From CAVRTJ01 sp964507185 (lineage in GTDB: Bacteria > Acidobacteriota > UBA4820 > DSQY01), in contig CAZDOY010000017.1 in assembly GCA_964507185.1 (NCBI GenBank), forward strand, positions 1 to 64,000: DNA of 64,000 bases, written 5' to 3'. The notes under the pieces were generated by a model. It did no database searches. It saw nothing but the letters and a program-made list of their open reading frames with translations, and was not told where the DNA came from. A program made the translations under genes and the position numbers. Positions 44,444 through 53,124 of this stretch are shown one piece after another. The stretch's first letter is position 1, and each line of letters begins with the position of its first letter.

Positions 44444-44875
44444 TTACCGTTTTCTCGCCTGCGCGACTAACGTCGCCGTGTAGGCCCTCCGGTCGATGGG
44501 CCGGTGAACCACGGGATAGGGATCGACCGACACGAGTCCGATTTTCAGTCCGCCGCTGACGACCTCTTTTGGGCCTTCCGCCGTGTTCAGTTCGGCACGA
44601 TCGCTCCGCCCGCCCGCAAACTCGATCGTGACCGCTACGCGGGCGTTGCCCGCCCGGATGCACATGGCCCCCCTGGGGCACCGTGAATCCTCGATCACGC
44701 CGTCGAAGCGAACGCTCGCGCCGGCCCGCTCGACGACCGCCGACTGCCCAACCTTCAGGACGAAGTCCCTGCCCATCGTCACCCGCATTTCACCACCGGG
44801 CCGCGGCGCCATCGCGGCCGTAATAAAAAGGAACACGATGAACCATATTCTCTTCAAGGCGTCACCTTCGCACAT
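44444..44875 (-). CDS. Small exported protein with DSRCP...C motif
   Basis: 143 residues from ATG 44875; a TTG at 44857 after GAAGGTGA is an attractive alternative that starts directly at the signal peptide (KRIWFIVFLFITAAMA). The mature part has KVGQSAVVERAGASVRFDGV and EDSRCPRGAMCIRAGNARVAV. I recognise the DSRCPxxxxCxxAGxA motif from small secreted proteins of unknown function; the two Cys probably form a disulfide. Lies 4 bases after the OPT gene and 10 before the alkD-like gene. Confidence 0.65.
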   Translation of the reverse strand: MCEGDALKRIWFIVFLFITAAMAPRPGGEMRVTMGRDFVLKVGQSAVVERAGASVRFDGVIEDSRCPRGAMCIRAGNARVAVTIEFAGGRSDRAELNTAEGPKEVVSGGLKIGLVSVDPYPVVHRPIDRRAYTATLVAQARKR

Positions 44876-44879
44876 AATT

Positions 44880-46943
44880 TCATTCCACCGGCCTGGCCCT
44901 GCGGGAGACGAAAACGAGCACGCAACACAGCCCCGCCATGCCGAGGATGGCAAGAACTTCCCCGAGCCTGCCTTCGAAAGCGTGCTGCGAAAGTACGTGC
45001 ACGACGTTCTTGGCTTCGACGCCCCCGGTCGACATCTTGATGGCCGCGTTGATCACCGCGTCGATGACCCCCATGATCGCGCCGCCGGCCATGAGGCCGC
45101 TCGCGATGAGAACGCCGCGGTCGCTCCTGGCCTTGGCGACCGCTTCGCCCTCGCCCTTTCGCTGCCTGCCGACGAGATAAGCCATGATACCGCCGAGGAG
45201 AACCGGGGTGTTCAGCTCTATGGGCAGATACATGCCCAGGGCGAAGGCAAGGGCTGGGACGCCCACCATCCTGAGGATCAGGGCCAGGATCACCCCGAGG
45301 CCGAACAGGTACCACTGCAGCGGTGCCGCGGTCGCGCCGAAGATGCCCACCAGGATCTCCTTCATGGCCGAGGCCTGCGGGGCCGGAATGGCCCTCGTGC
45401 CGAAGCCCTGGCTTGGGTCGGCCTGGGCCATGACCCACATGGCCAGCCCGCAGAAGACCGCCGCTACCAGCGTCCCGAGAAACTTGAGCTTGAGCTGGTT
45501 GGCCGGCGTGGCGCCGAGCCAGTGACCCACCTTGAGGTCCGACGCCAGCGCGCCCGAGGCCGCCAGGGCCGTGCAGACCACGCCGCCCACCATCATGGTG
45601 ACGAACATGCCCCGCCCTCCGGTGAAACCAAGCTGGAGCATGACGACACCCGTCACGATCAGGGTCAGCATGGTCATGCCGGAGACCGGATTCGTACCGA
45701 TGATGGCGATGGCGCGTGCCGCGACGGGCGCGAAGAGAAAGGCGATGGCCATGACCAGGGCGGTTCCTGCGACTGCCGGGATGAGCGCCTCCTTGATGCC
45801 CAGACCGTAAGAGAAGAAGAGGAATGCGCTCGCTGCAAAGATTGCCAGACCGGTGGCCGTGAAGGATCCGGACAGGGACCGGTCGATCCGCGGAATCGCG
45901 GTCTTGTCACGCCTGTCCTGGCTCGAGAGGCCTTTCAGGTTGGCCCCGATGGACCGGACCATGGAGGGTACGGAGGAGAGGATGCCCATGATACCCGCAC
46001 CGGCTATGCCGCCCACCCCGATGATCTTGACGTAGAATTTGAAGACCTGGTCCGGGCTCATGGCGCCGATCAAGATATCCCCGGGCGGAACGACGACCGT
46101 GATGTGGCTCCCGATGGCGTGCACCATGGGCACCAGGACAAAGTAGGACAGGAAGGACCCGGCGCAGATGTAGGACGCGTACCTGAGACCCACGATGTAG
46201 CCGATCCCCAGCACCGCAGCGTTGTTGAACATCCGGAACGTCAGGAAATGCTCGGAGAGGAGTCTTCCGACGTAGACTGTCCTCAGGCTGATGTTCTCGG
46301 CCATGCCGTGCAGTGTGGTGACCGTGCCGTCGTAGAGCGCGCCGAGGCCCGCGGAAAACGCCAGAATCTTGGCCTGCCCGCCCACGCGCTCCCCCGACAA
46401 TAGGATCTCGCTGGTGGCCGTACCCTCCGGCCACGGGAACTTCCCGTGCATTTCGATCATGAAGTGGTAGCGGAGCGGGATCAGAAAGAGGATGCCGAGG
46501 CACCCTCCCAGGAAAGAGACGATGATCACCTGGAGCACGGTGGGCTGGGCGACGCCCGAACCCGGGGTGGCAGCCAGCATGTAGAGCGCCGGAATCGTGA
46601 AAACCGCGCCCGAAACCACGTGGGACGAGTTCGCACCGATGGACTGCACGATGACGTTCTCCAGCAGGGTGCTCCGCCGGCTGAAGAAGCGCGACATGCC
46701 GATGGCCAGAATCGAAATGGGGATCGCGGCTTCGATCCCCTGCCCCACCTTCAGGGCCAGGTAAGCCGCGGCCATGGCGAAAACGGCGCAGAAGGCCAGC
46801 CCCATGATGACCGAGCGTCCCGTCACCTCCGGCACGCCCTCCTCTGCAGGAACAACCGGTACGTAGACCTCATCGTCCGCGAGCGGTCGCCGGGCGTTCT
46901 CCGGAAGACCGTCCCCGCCCGTGCGGATTCCCTCGTCCTGCAT
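44880..46943 (-). CDS. OPT-family oligopeptide transporter
   Basis: 687 residues from ATG 46943 (MQDEGIRTGG), preceded by AAGGGGAAGAGC. About 14-16 helices. VTGRSVIMGLAFCAVFAMAA, FPWPEGTATSEILLSGERV and PVSGMTMLTLIVTGVVML are typical of the bacterial OPT branch. Unlike the OPT protein at 40-42.6 kb it has no long extracytoplasmic insertion, so the two are distant paralogues. Imports peptides or siderophore-like ligands with protons. Head of a leftward group with the small exported protein and AlkD-like genes. Confidence 0.9.
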   Translation of the reverse strand: MQDEGIRTGGDGLPENARRPLADDEVYVPVVPAEEGVPEVTGRSVIMGLAFCAVFAMAAAYLALKVGQGIEAAIPISILAIGMSRFFSRRSTLLENVIVQSIGANSSHVVSGAVFTIPALYMLAATPGSGVAQPTVLQVIIVSFLGGCLGILFLIPLRYHFMIEMHGKFPWPEGTATSEILLSGERVGGQAKILAFSAGLGALYDGTVTTLHGMAENISLRTVYVGRLLSEHFLTFRMFNNAAVLGIGYIVGLRYASYICAGSFLSYFVLVPMVHAIGSHITVVVPPGDILIGAMSPDQVFKFYVKIIGVGGIAGAGIMGILSSVPSMVRSIGANLKGLSSQDRRDKTAIPRIDRSLSGSFTATGLAIFAASAFLFFSYGLGIKEALIPAVAGTALVMAIAFLFAPVAARAIAIIGTNPVSGMTMLTLIVTGVVMLQLGFTGGRGMFVTMMVGGVVCTALAASGALASDLKVGHWLGATPANQLKLKFLGTLVAAVFCGLAMWVMAQADPSQGFGTRAIPAPQASAMKEILVGIFGATAAPLQWYLFGLGVILALILRMVGVPALAFALGMYLPIELNTPVLLGGIMAYLVGRQRKGEGEAVAKARSDRGVLIASGLMAGGAIMGVIDAVINAAIKMSTGGVEAKNVVHVLSQHAFEGRLGEVLAILGMAGLCCVLVFVSRRARPVE

Positions 46944-47429
46944 GCTCTTCCCCTTCACGATGAAACGTTGCCTCTTCTCTTCCAGTGATGCTTGCGCAGG
47001 ATTGTAGCATAAGAAGAATGCGCAAACCGGCTTCAGAGGAGGCGCCACCGGACGGCGCCGCGGGAGTCGTTGCGGAGAAGAGGACGTCCAGACTCCGCCT
47101 GCGCTTCAGCTCAACGACTATGGGAAGAACTGAGTGCGTGGATGGATAAAGCACGGGCTCGGGCTCCGCGCTTTTTTGCGGCCGGGTGGTGGGAATAGGT
47201 GCTCTTGCCCTCCGGTTAAGATCAACGTAGGATAAGATAGAGTAAAGCATCATGGGCGTGCACGGGGTTTACTGAGGGTAGTCTTTTTCAACCTGTTTGT
47301 TTTGTCCCCGGTTCAAGGTTGGCGATCGGTCCGTCCATTTGAGGACGCGGTCAGCCAGGACGGTGAATCGAGATAGAACATGCATCGAGATTTCAGAGCT
47401 GCAACGGGGCGGCTCAAGGAGGTAGAGGC
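46944..47429. promoter_or_regulatory. 486-bp divergent spacer with a possible promoter
   Basis: No gene recognised. On the plus strand TTGCCC (47205-47210), 17 bases, TAGGAT (47228-47233) is a weak promoter candidate leaving a leader of about 190 bases for the exported protein gene. I looked for a c-di-GMP (GEMM) motif and found none. Confidence 0.35.
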
Positions 47430-49061
47430 ATGAGACGGATCGGAATTGTGACGGTACTGGTCGCACTGGCGTTTCTCTCCGTGGCAGCGTTGGCGGGGAC
47501 GCCCCCCGCGGCAAGTTCTTGGGGAACGATGACGCTCCAGCAGCGGAAGCAGGTTTTGGAGTCGCGCCACGGGGTGCGCAACACTACGCACCCGGCCTCG
47601 ATGGCCTCCTCGCTGGGCCACCCCGCGCCAGGTTCCCGGACACACGCCTGGAAGAAATCATCCAAGAACGCCGTGGTCCAGACTGCGGCGCTCGCTCTTG
47701 TCGTCACCAGCACAAACGACAGCGGGCCGGGATCCCTGAGGGACGCCATCGACCAGGCGAACGCGAACCCCGGCTCGACGATCACGTTCAGCCTGGCCTA
47801 CCCCACCACGATCACATTGACCAGCGGACAGCTCGACATCGAGAGCAACATGACCATCACCGGCCCGGGCGCCGGCAAGCTCACGATTGATGGCGACGGG
47901 GAAAACCGCATCTTCGAGATCGGAGAAGCGATCGTCTCCATCAGCGGTCTCACCATCGCGAACGGCTACTCGAGCTATGACGAGGAAGCGGACTGGTCCG
48001 GCGGCGGCGGTATCGAGAACTGGGGCATTCTCACGCTCACCAACAGCCAGGTCGTGGACTGCTACACCGAGGGCTACGGCGGTGGGATCTTGAACCTCTA
48101 TCAGCTAACGGTTAATAACTGCAGCGTCACCAACAACGAATCGGAAAACTACGCCGGCGGCATCGAGGACGCCAGCTATCTCGGTGGCGAAAGCGCCCCG
48201 GTGGGCGTTTCTCAGGAAGAGCTTTATTCCATGGTCCTCGTCAACACCAGCCTCCTTAACAACAACGCGTGGAGCGACGGCGGCGCCATGTCCCTGGACG
48301 GATACGTGGTCAGCATGACGAACGTGACCATCTCGGACAACTCCAGCGGAGGATGCGGCGGCGGCTGCTGGGGCCACGGTGACGAAGCGGAACTCCTCAA
48401 CACGGTCGTCGCCTACAACGAGGCGGAAGGCGGTCAGGACTGGTGCGGCGGCTTTTATTCCTACGGCCACAACCTGATCGACTACACAGACGACATCGAC
48501 TACATCGACGGTCCGGCGACGGGCGACATCTACAACGTCGAGGCTATGCTCTCCTACCCGCCCGCCCTTAACGGCGGGCCCACGCTGAACGAGTTCCCGT
48601 GGCCGGGCAGTCCCCTCGTCGACGCCGGCGACGACTCGGTTCTCGCGCCACCGCTCAGCCTCGTTTACGACCAGCGGGGGCCAGGTTTCCCGCGGAAGAC
48701 CGCCAATCACGTGGATATAGGGGCCATCGAGTCCGAGGTCTTTTTGAGCCTCTTCGACGACTACGCAAACTCGATGACCTGCCTCGGTCACACGACCGGG
48801 ACTTTCGCGTGGATGGTCCTCAGCGGCCCCTATGCGGGCAACATTTACTCCGGCACGCTCAAGGTCTACAACGCCGGCTACATGTTCTGGAGCCAGCCGG
48901 GGGCCCCACAGTACGTCTACATCTACATCGACCCCAACAACCACACGGCCTGGGGCTACCTCTATGACTACGCAACCCACGTCTACTCAAGCCTCTACGA
49001 TTCGAACACGCTGGACGATCCACCCGTGTGCGAGTATTTCCAGGGTGGCGGAGAGAACTGA
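47430..49061 (+). CDS. Exported parallel beta-helix protein with shared C-terminal domain
   Basis: 543 residues with a signal peptide (RRIGIVTVLVALAFLSVAALAG). Residues about 95-440 are a right-handed beta-helix: STNDSGPGSLRDAIDQANANP is the entry motif of CSLREA/choice-of-anchor type proteins, followed by rungs such as ISGLTIANGYSSYD, ILTLTNSQVVDCYTEGYGGG and LTVNNCSVTNNESENYAGG. The last 95 residues (TGTFAWMVLSGPYAGNIY to NTLDDPPVC) are the domain found again in the proteins at 49.2 and 53.1 kb and the relic at 52.5 kb. Probably surface-exposed or secreted. Confidence 0.8.
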   Translation: MRRIGIVTVLVALAFLSVAALAGTPPAASSWGTMTLQQRKQVLESRHGVRNTTHPASMASSLGHPAPGSRTHAWKKSSKNAVVQTAALALVVTSTNDSGPGSLRDAIDQANANPGSTITFSLAYPTTITLTSGQLDIESNMTITGPGAGKLTIDGDGENRIFEIGEAIVSISGLTIANGYSSYDEEADWSGGGGIENWGILTLTNSQVVDCYTEGYGGGILNLYQLTVNNCSVTNNESENYAGGIEDASYLGGESAPVGVSQEELYSMVLVNTSLLNNNAWSDGGAMSLDGYVVSMTNVTISDNSSGGCGGGCWGHGDEAELLNTVVAYNEAEGGQDWCGGFYSYGHNLIDYTDDIDYIDGPATGDIYNVEAMLSYPPALNGGPTLNEFPWPGSPLVDAGDDSVLAPPLSLVYDQRGPGFPRKTANHVDIGAIESEVFLSLFDDYANSMTCLGHTTGTFAWMVLSGPYAGNIYSGTLKVYNAGYMFWSQPGAPQYVYIYIDPNNHTAWGYLYDYATHVYSSLYDSNTLDDPPVCEYFQGGGEN

Positions 49062-49220
49062 TAGTCACCATCTATGAGAGGGACTGAAGGGGTCGGTTTC
49101 TGGCAATGATGACGGACCCGTATGAAGTACATTGGATAATGCGTTACCTGGCTCACAGCCGTATTGGCAAAAGTCTGCAGTGCAGGCATGGGCACGCATT
49201 TCACCCGGAAGGAGCAGGAG

Positions 49221-50417
49221 ATGAAGAGATCAGGGAACCTCATCGTCGCAATCGCGGCCGCGGCGCTGGTGTCACTCTGCGCATGGGCGGCTGCACCCGT
49301 CACCGCGGTCCATTTGCCCGGTCAGAACGGACAGGGAAGGATCGGTGTGAAAGGCATCCCGAGCAGCGCAGCGGCCACCCCGCGACCTCGGGTGCCCTCG
49401 CCCTCCTTCGAGACCCACAAGGCCTCCGCCCCGCAGGCCCTTGCGGCCGCTTCCATGTCGGTACTGATCGTCCAGAATGAGTGGCCCTGGGGAAAGACTG
49501 CCGACACGGACGTGCTCAGCTCCATCGGCTACTCCTACACGATCGTGGACACAGCGACCTTCGACGGGATGAGCGCGTCCGCCGTCCAGGCGTACGACAT
49601 CGTCTTGATCGCCAGCGACCAGTTCGATGCCTTCAATACGTGGTTCAACGCGAATCTGGCGAGGTTTTCCCAGTACGCCCAGGCGGGCGGAGCACTCATC
49701 GTCTTCGCGGGTACCAACTCGTCCGTCAGCACCACCCTGCCCGGCGGCCTTCAGTACCTGAGCCCCTACACCAGCGGCTATTCCAACCACGACTACATAG
49801 TCGACGCCACGGATCCCATCGTCACCGACGTCCTGTCTCAGGGCGTTCCCCTTACCGATGCGGACCTCTACGGAAACGCATGCAGCCACGGGTGGTTCGT
49901 GGAGAACACCCTGCCGGCCGGAGCCGACGTCGTCCTCCGCGAAGCCGACTACGGCGGTCACCCGACGCTGATCCGTTACAGCCTCGGCGCGGGCTCGGTC
50001 ATCGCCTCGTGCCAGACCTGGGAGTGGGCCTACTCCCATTGCGGCGAGTTCAACTTCTCATGCAAAGCCCTGGACGACGTCTTCCTGAGCGCGGCAGGAT
50101 TCAACCTGGCTTTTCTCGACGACGCGGGCGCCTCGGAAGCTTGCGCGAACTCGCATACGGGCCGCTTCCAGTGGGCGGTCCTTAGCGGGCCCTATACGGG
50201 CACGACCTTCAACGGCGCCCTCAACGTCTACAACGGCGGGACCATGTTCTGGAGCCAGGCCGGCGCTTCGCAGTACGTCTATATCTACTACGACCCCAAC
50301 AACCACACGGCCTGGGGCTACCTCTACGACTACACGACCGGCCTTTACTCGAGCCTGTTCGACAGCAACACGCTGAACGACCCGGCCACCTGCGGAACAA
50401 GCCAGCCGCCGGTGTGA
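49221..50417 (+). CDS. Exported protein with amidotransferase-like fold and shared C-terminal domain
   Basis: 398 residues from ATG 49221, after GGAGCAGGAG, giving a signal peptide (MKRSGNLIVAIAAAALVSLC). Residues about 75-300 look like a class I glutamine-amidotransferase-like or DUF4350-like Rossmann unit: MSVLIVQNEWPWGKTADTDV, AYDIVLIASDQFDAFNTWF and AQAGGALIVFAGTNSSV; no catalytic Cys nucleophile is obvious. The C-terminal domain (TGRFQWAVLSGPYTGTTFNG to DPATC) is shared with the neighbouring exported proteins. Terminator follows. Role unknown. Confidence 0.7.
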   Translation: MKRSGNLIVAIAAAALVSLCAWAAAPVTAVHLPGQNGQGRIGVKGIPSSAAATPRPRVPSPSFETHKASAPQALAAASMSVLIVQNEWPWGKTADTDVLSSIGYSYTIVDTATFDGMSASAVQAYDIVLIASDQFDAFNTWFNANLARFSQYAQAGGALIVFAGTNSSVSTTLPGGLQYLSPYTSGYSNHDYIVDATDPIVTDVLSQGVPLTDADLYGNACSHGWFVENTLPAGADVVLREADYGGHPTLIRYSLGAGSVIASCQTWEWAYSHCGEFNFSCKALDDVFLSAAGFNLAFLDDAGASEACANSHTGRFQWAVLSGPYTGTTFNGALNVYNGGTMFWSQAGASQYVYIYYDPNNHTAWGYLYDYTTGLYSSLFDSNTLNDPATCGTSQPPV

Positions 50418-50443
50418 CGGCCGTTCAATATCTGCACTTCCCA

Positions 50444-50473
50444 GCGCGGGGCTTTGGCCCCGCGCTCTTTTTG
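50444..50473 (+). terminator. Intrinsic terminator
   Basis: AGCGCGGGGC, TTTG loop, GCCCCGCGCT, then CTTTTT, 27 bases after the stop. Confidence 0.92.
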
Positions 50474-50560
50474 TGTGCAACTAGCCGTTGCGCAACAACC
50501 TGTGCGAAGAGGGTGTGACCGATACCGCCCGCCGCCTCCCCGCCCATGATCGCCGGCGCG

Positions 50561-51034
50561 TCACCGCGAGAACCTGAAGATCTCCGGCTCGATCAGCTTC
50601 GTGTAATCCTCCCGCTCCATGACGATGGAAACGGTCAGCAGTCCGGCGTTGAAGGCGATGCGGTCGTTCTCGAAGATGGATTCGTCGAGGTAGAGGTCGA
50701 AGGGGAGGATGGGCCGGCCGAAGGGTGGCACGCAGCCAGGTACCAGTCCCGTCAGTTCGAGAAGTTCTTCGGGCGTGGCGAAGCGGGAGTAGTTGACGTG
50801 AAAGCGATCCTTTAAGCGCCTCGAATCGAGCTTGCGCGCCGCACTCATGACGAAGAGGCGAAAGGCCCCGTCAATAAGAATGACGAGGGCCTTACCGCCG
50901 ATGGCGATATCTTCGCCCCTGGCTTTCGCCGACTCCTCGGACGTGCGCGTGGGGGCGTGGCGGACCTCCCGGTAGTCTATTCCGTTCTCATCCAGCAACG
51001 ACTTGATGGCCCGGTAGACCCGTTCGTCCGGCAT
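50561..51034 (-). CDS. YbaK/EbsC-family aminoacyl-tRNA deacylase
   Basis: 157 residues. KSLLDENGIDYREVRHAPTRTSEESAKARG, IAIGGKALVILIDGAFRLFVMSA and GLVPGCVPPFGRPILPFDLYLD (named in parts; about residues 10, 43 and 101) follow the YbaK/ProXp editing fold, with the conserved Lys in the KAL element. Such proteins hydrolyse mischarged tRNAs, for example Cys- or Ala-tRNA(Pro). It starts 6 bases after the M20 peptidase gene stops, so both are probably one transcript. Confidence 0.87.
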   Translation of the reverse strand: MPDERVYRAIKSLLDENGIDYREVRHAPTRTSEESAKARGEDIAIGGKALVILIDGAFRLFVMSAARKLDSRRLKDRFHVNYSRFATPEELLELTGLVPGCVPPFGRPILPFDLYLDESIFENDRIAFNAGLLTVSIVMEREDYTKLIEPEIFRFSR

Positions 51035-51040
51035 GGCGGC

Positions 51041-52420
51041 CTACTGCCCGAGGTTCTCGAGGAAGCCGATGACCGACTCGATCCCCTTGTGAAAATTCGG
51101 GATGTTGAACTTCTCGTTGGGGCCGTGGGCGCCGTCGTCGGGTAGCCCGAAGCCCATCAGGATGCTCGGCGTCTTTAGGTGTGTCCCGAAGGCGGCCACG
51201 ATCGGGATGGAGCCGCCCGCCCGGATCATCACCGTGTCCTTGCCGTACACGCCGCGCATGGCGTCCGCGGCGGCCCTCACGAAGCGGTTGTCCGTCCCCA
51301 CGACAACAGGCGGGGCCGCGTGAATTTTCCGCACTTCCATCCGGATGCCTTTCGGAACGATGGACAGGACGTAGTTTCTGAAGAACCGGAAGATCTCGTC
51401 GGGGTCCTGGTCGGGCACGAGGCGCATGGAGATCTTCGCCCTGCCCCGCGCCGGAATGACCGTCTTGGCACCGTCGCCCGTGAAGCCCCCGGGCATACCG
51501 TGTACTTCCAACGTAGGCCTGGCCCACGTCCTGTAGAGGACGGAGTAGCCGGGTTCACCCGTGAGTTCGACGGAGCCGACCTCCTCTTTTCTGTATTCCT
51601 CTTCGTCGAAGGGAAGGGTCTTCCACGAGGCGAGTTCGGCGTCGGAGGGCGCCTTCACGCTGTCGTAGAAGCCCGGGATCATGACCCTGCCCTCCTCGTT
51701 CTTGAGCCGGGCGATCACCTGGCAGAGCGCGAAGATGGGGTTGGGCGAAGCGCCCCCGTAGCTGCCGGAGTGCCTATCGACACGGGGGCCGCGGGCTTCC
51801 AGTTCGGCATAGAGGATGCCCCGGAGGCCGATCGTCAGGCTGGGCGTTTCCGGCGCGAACATGTGCGTGTCGGAAACAAGCGCCGCGTCGCACGCCAGGC
51901 GATGGGCGTTCTCCTTGAGGAACTTCTCGATGCCCTCGCCGCCGATTTCCTCCTCGCCCTCCACGATGACCCGGACGTTCACGGGGAGCCCTCCGCCCCC
52001 GGTCTTCATCAGCGCCTCGAGGGCCTTCATGTGCATGAAGACCTGCCCTTTGTCGTCCGAAGAGCCCCGCGCGTAGATATTCTCGTTACGGATATGGGGC
52101 TCGAAGGGCGGGGTCTCCCACTCGTCTACCGGATCGACGGGCTGTACGTCGTAGTGGCCGTAGCACAAAACCGTCGGCTTGCCTTCGGCGTGAAGCCAGT
52201 CGGCGTAGACCATCGGGTGGCCATCCGTGGGGATGATTTCCACGTTCTCAAGGCCCGTGCGCTTCAGGTCTTCGGCCACGAACCGGGCCGCGCGCTCGAT
52301 GTCGGCCTTGTGTTCGGGCAGGGTCGAGATGCTGGGTATGCGGAGCATGTCGAGCAGTTCGTCCAGAAAGCGCCGGCTGTTCTGACGCGCGAATTCAACG
52401 GCTGGGGAAAGGTCGCTCAT
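51041..52420 (-). CDS. M20-family metallopeptidase (dipeptidase type)
   Basis: 459 residues from ATG 52420, right after GGAGGTGACC. PTVLCYGHYDVQPVDP carries the first zinc His and the catalytic Asp, ARGSSDDKGQ the bridging Asp, VEGEEEIGGEG the catalytic Glu pair; a dimerisation domain is inserted at about 200-350. The layout matches bacterial dipeptidases of the M20A/carnosinase-like group, cytoplasmic, hydrolysing peptides brought in by the POT and OPT transporters. No signal peptide. Its promoter region overlaps the relic of an exported protein gene on the other strand. Confidence 0.92.
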   Translation of the reverse strand: MSDLSPAVEFARQNSRRFLDELLDMLRIPSISTLPEHKADIERAARFVAEDLKRTGLENVEIIPTDGHPMVYADWLHAEGKPTVLCYGHYDVQPVDPVDEWETPPFEPHIRNENIYARGSSDDKGQVFMHMKALEALMKTGGGGLPVNVRVIVEGEEEIGGEGIEKFLKENAHRLACDAALVSDTHMFAPETPSLTIGLRGILYAELEARGPRVDRHSGSYGGASPNPIFALCQVIARLKNEEGRVMIPGFYDSVKAPSDAELASWKTLPFDEEEYRKEEVGSVELTGEPGYSVLYRTWARPTLEVHGMPGGFTGDGAKTVIPARGRAKISMRLVPDQDPDEIFRFFRNYVLSIVPKGIRMEVRKIHAAPPVVVGTDNRFVRAAADAMRGVYGKDTVMIRAGGSIPIVAAFGTHLKTPSILMGFGLPDDGAHGPNEKFNIPNFHKGIESVIGFLENLGQ

Positions 52421-52475
52421 GGTCACCTCCTCGTACGCTCTCTTGTGTGAGGGCTCCGGCTATCCGGAGGACGTT

Positions 52476-52721
52476 CCCGTCTTCCCCCTCTTATACTACG
52501 CCGGCGGCAAGATGGCGACCTTCGCCGGCACGCTCACCGCCTGCAACGGAGGCACCATGTTCCGGAGCCAGTCCGGCTCTTCGCAGTACGCCTACCTCTA
52601 CTACGACCCCAACGACCACACGGCCTGAGGCTACCTCTACGACTACACGACCTACGTTTACACCAGCCTGTTCGACACGAACACGATCAACAATCCGCCT
52701 CTCTGCACAGGAGGGCCATGA
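52476..52721 (+). pseudogene. Decayed fragment of the shared C-terminal domain
   Basis: The plus frame reads GTLTACNGGTMFRSQSGSSQ, AYLYYDPNDHTA, TGA, GYLYDYTTYVYTSLFDTNT, then INNPPLC and a final TGA. Against intact copies, Trp of MFWSQ has become Arg (CGG) and Trp of HTAWGY has become TGA at 52626-52628. No N-terminal domain or signal peptide precedes it; the upstream side runs into the promoter region of the M20 gene. A terminator like that of the intact copies still follows. Truncated and inactivated paralogue. Confidence 0.85.
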
Positions 52722-52752
52722 TCACAAGCCATCGCAGATCCGGGCACATGGA

Positions 52753-52777
52753 AGCGGGGCTTCGGCCCCGCTCCTTT
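52753..52777 (+). terminator. Intrinsic terminator after the relic
   Basis: AGCGGGGC, TTCG tetraloop, GCCCCGCT and CCTTTT. Similar to the terminator at 55.18 kb, supporting that the relic derives from a full gene copy. Confidence 0.85.
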
Positions 52778-53124
52778 TCGCCCCACTGGAGAGACGAGGC
52801 CCCTGTCCCTGCGTGCCTCCGTTTCACCCGTATGGCATGGCGAACTTGATTTTCATGCGCCGGTTCCTTATATATTTCAACAAGTAAGAGGCGATTCAAC
52901 GAGTTGCGGCCACCAGGGAGGAGGGGAAGGTGTTCTGGTGTGTGGGAGGTGAGTGTACCCTGCGTCCCGCCGCAACGGACAATCCCCCCACAATTCGGCA
53001 GGCGTTGGCGCGAGGGAGACTCCCAACCCCGCATTGGAGGTGACGGCGGAGGATCGTGGTCTCTTTTGCCGCAGGGTGGTTTCGTTTTGCTTTCGGCCCG
53101 CGGGAGGGCCGGGGAGGGGCTAAG
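52778..53124 (+). other. Leader region with an inverted repeat
   Basis: About 350 bases without a supported gene. GTTGCGGC (52903-52910) and GCCGCAAC (52969-52976) could pair across 58 bases to enclose a G-rich segment, and GAGACTCCC-type short pairs follow. It may be a structured 5' leader of the exported protein gene; no known riboswitch matches well. Confidence 0.3.

Noticed and set aside
46944..47429. c-di-GMP (GEMM) riboswitch before the exported protein gene
   Set aside because: The conserved GEMM boxes could not be found.
52626..52628. A second UGA as selenocysteine codon
   Set aside because: Intact paralogues have Trp here, a neighbouring Trp is mutated as well, there is no signal peptide, and no SECIS-like hairpin follows. 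It is a nonsense mutation in a relic.
52900..53040. Cobalamin riboswitch
   Set aside because: CCCGCCGCAACGG and GGGAGACTCCC loosely recall conserved boxes, but the B12 box and the order of helices do not fit, and the gene downstream has no link to B12.
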